Below, one piece after another: positions 4,834 through 5,338 of a stretch of 5,338 bases of DNA. Below the pieces are notes generated by a model. That model saw only the letters and a list, made by a program, of their open reading frames with translations, had not been told where the DNA came from and ran no database searches. Location: NCBI GenBank assembly GCA_947628765.1, contig CANRBD010000072.1:1-5338 (forward strand), written 5' to 3'. The DNA is from an uncultured Bacilli bacterium (GTDB taxonomy: Bacteria; Bacillota_I; Bacilli_A; RF39; UBA660). Every line of letters starts with the position of its first letter. Positions within the stretch are counted from its first letter, which is position 1. Position numbers and translations under genes: made by a program.

Positions 4834-5169
4834 TTAATTTTTCTCACTTACTACAACTGTAATGTGACTTGTTCTTTTTAAGATAGGATCTGGTCTACCT
4901 TTAGCTCCAGCTCTACCTCTTTTCATAGTTCTACCTTCGTTTATGTATGCTTCTTTAACGTAAAGGTTTTCTTTATTTAATTCTAAATTGTTTTCGGCAT
5001 TAGCCGTAGCTGACACTAAAACCTTACGAATAAGTCTAGCAGCTTCAGTATTTAGATTTTCTAAAATACTATCAGCTTCGCTTACACTTTTGCCGCGAAT
5101 TAAATCGATGCTTAGGCGTGCTTTTCGAGGTGCGATTCTGACACCTTTGGCAATTGCTTTAGCTTCCAT
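4834..5169 (-). CDS. rplV: 50S ribosomal protein L22
   Basis: L22 binds several 23S rRNA domains during assembly, and its long beta-hairpin lines the peptide exit tunnel. The product is 111 residues, the normal length, with an N-terminal APRKARLSIDLIRGK segment (residues 13-27) and the family signature near the C terminus (LKRTSHITVVVSEK, 97-110). The hairpin tip (about 82-95) keeps Met82, Lys83, Arg84, Gly91 and Arg92, with the same numbering as E. coli. It has Gly85, Ala87 and Gly88 where E. coli has Ile, Pro and Arg, and Pro93/Pro95 further on. The ATG at 5169 is preceded by AAAGGAT about 8 nt upstream. It lies 19 bp after rpsS and 17 bp before rpsC in the same transcript. Confidence 0.97.
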   Translation of the reverse strand: MEAKAIAKGVRIAPRKARLSIDLIRGKSVSEADSILENLNTEAARLIRKVLVSATANAENNLELNKENLYVKEAYINEGRTMKRGRAGAKGRPDPILKRTSHITVVVSEKN

Positions 5170-5188
5170 TTATATCATCCTTTCCGGT

Positions 5189-5338
5189 TTATTTTTTAAT
5201 TTTGTTGTCACCGTGTCCACCAAATTTGCGTGTTAAGGCAAACTCTCCTAATTTATGTCCAACCATATCTTCTGTTACATAAACAGGGATAAATTCTTTA
5301 CCATTATGAACAGCAAATGTGTGTCCAATAAATTCAGG
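5189..5338 (-). CDS. rpsS: 30S ribosomal protein S19, C-terminal part (5' end outside window)
   Basis: S19 sits in the head of the small subunit, where it partners S13 and contacts 16S rRNA. Read on the minus strand from 5338, this frame gives 49 residues and a TAA stop at 5189-5191. The family signature is clear: a HNGKEFIPVYVTEDMVGHKL segment followed by GEFALTRKFGGHG and a short lysine-rich tail. S19 is normally about 90 residues, so roughly the first 40 and the start codon lie beyond the window edge. The truncation is an artefact of the window, not a broken gene. It lies 19 bp before rplV, the usual S10-operon order. The tail reads ALTRKFGGH where many Firmicutes have APTRTFRGH, a mild variation. 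Confidence 0.96.
   Translation of the reverse strand, partial: PEFIGHTFAVHNGKEFIPVYVTEDMVGHKLGEFALTRKFGGHGDNKIKK

Overview
The window is a stretch of the bacterial S10-spc ribosomal-protein operon. Every real gene lies on the minus strand, so transcription runs from high to low coordinates. In that order the genes are rpsS (3' part only), rplV, rpsC, rplP, rpmC, rpsQ, rplN, rplX, two unrecognised genes, rplE, rpsN (zinc type), rpsH and rplF. The ribosomal genes look complete and ordinary in length, and each is close to its Firmicutes counterpart.

The organism is probably a low-GC Firmicute (Bacilli / Erysipelotrichia / Mollicutes-related, perhaps an uncultured gut lineage). The reasons are a GC content of roughly 30-38% in the ribosomal genes, strong AGGAGG-type Shine-Dalgarno sites, a 61-residue S14 with a C-X2-C...C-X2-C zinc ribbon, and L5, L14 and L16 proteins close to Bacillus forms. 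Tryptophan is written TGG in the codons checked and one gene ends in TGA, so the Mycoplasma UGA=Trp code is not indicated. Species cannot be named from this sequence.

Region by region: 4136-5338 holds the end of rpsS, rplV and rpsC. 2565-4161 holds rplP, rpmC, rpsQ, rplN and rplX. 1736-2550 holds two small genes of unknown function inserted between rplX and rplE. 2-1711 holds rplE, rpsN, rpsH and rplF. Spacers between genes are 11-25 bp and mostly contain just the next ribosome binding site. rpsC/rplP overlap by 26 bp, rplP/rpmC by 11 bp, and the two unknown genes by 4 bp (ATGA). No internal promoter, terminator, RNA gene, mobile element or CRISPR array was seen.

The part worth attention is the inserted pair. 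rplN-rplX-rplE is one of the best-conserved gene orders in bacteria, yet here two helical, charged, unrecognised proteins (104 and 167 residues) sit in it, correctly oriented, with good ribosome binding sites and translational coupling. Their N-terminal parts look unrelated, but their last 35 shared residues match at 34 positions. The DNA encoding these tails is a 98-bp direct repeat with only three mismatches. The repeat stops sharply on one side; on the other side three further codons keep the amino acid but all differ in DNA. That pattern suggests paralogues (or a shared tail module) recently homogenised by gene conversion. The pair would be co-expressed with ribosomal proteins; its function is unknown.
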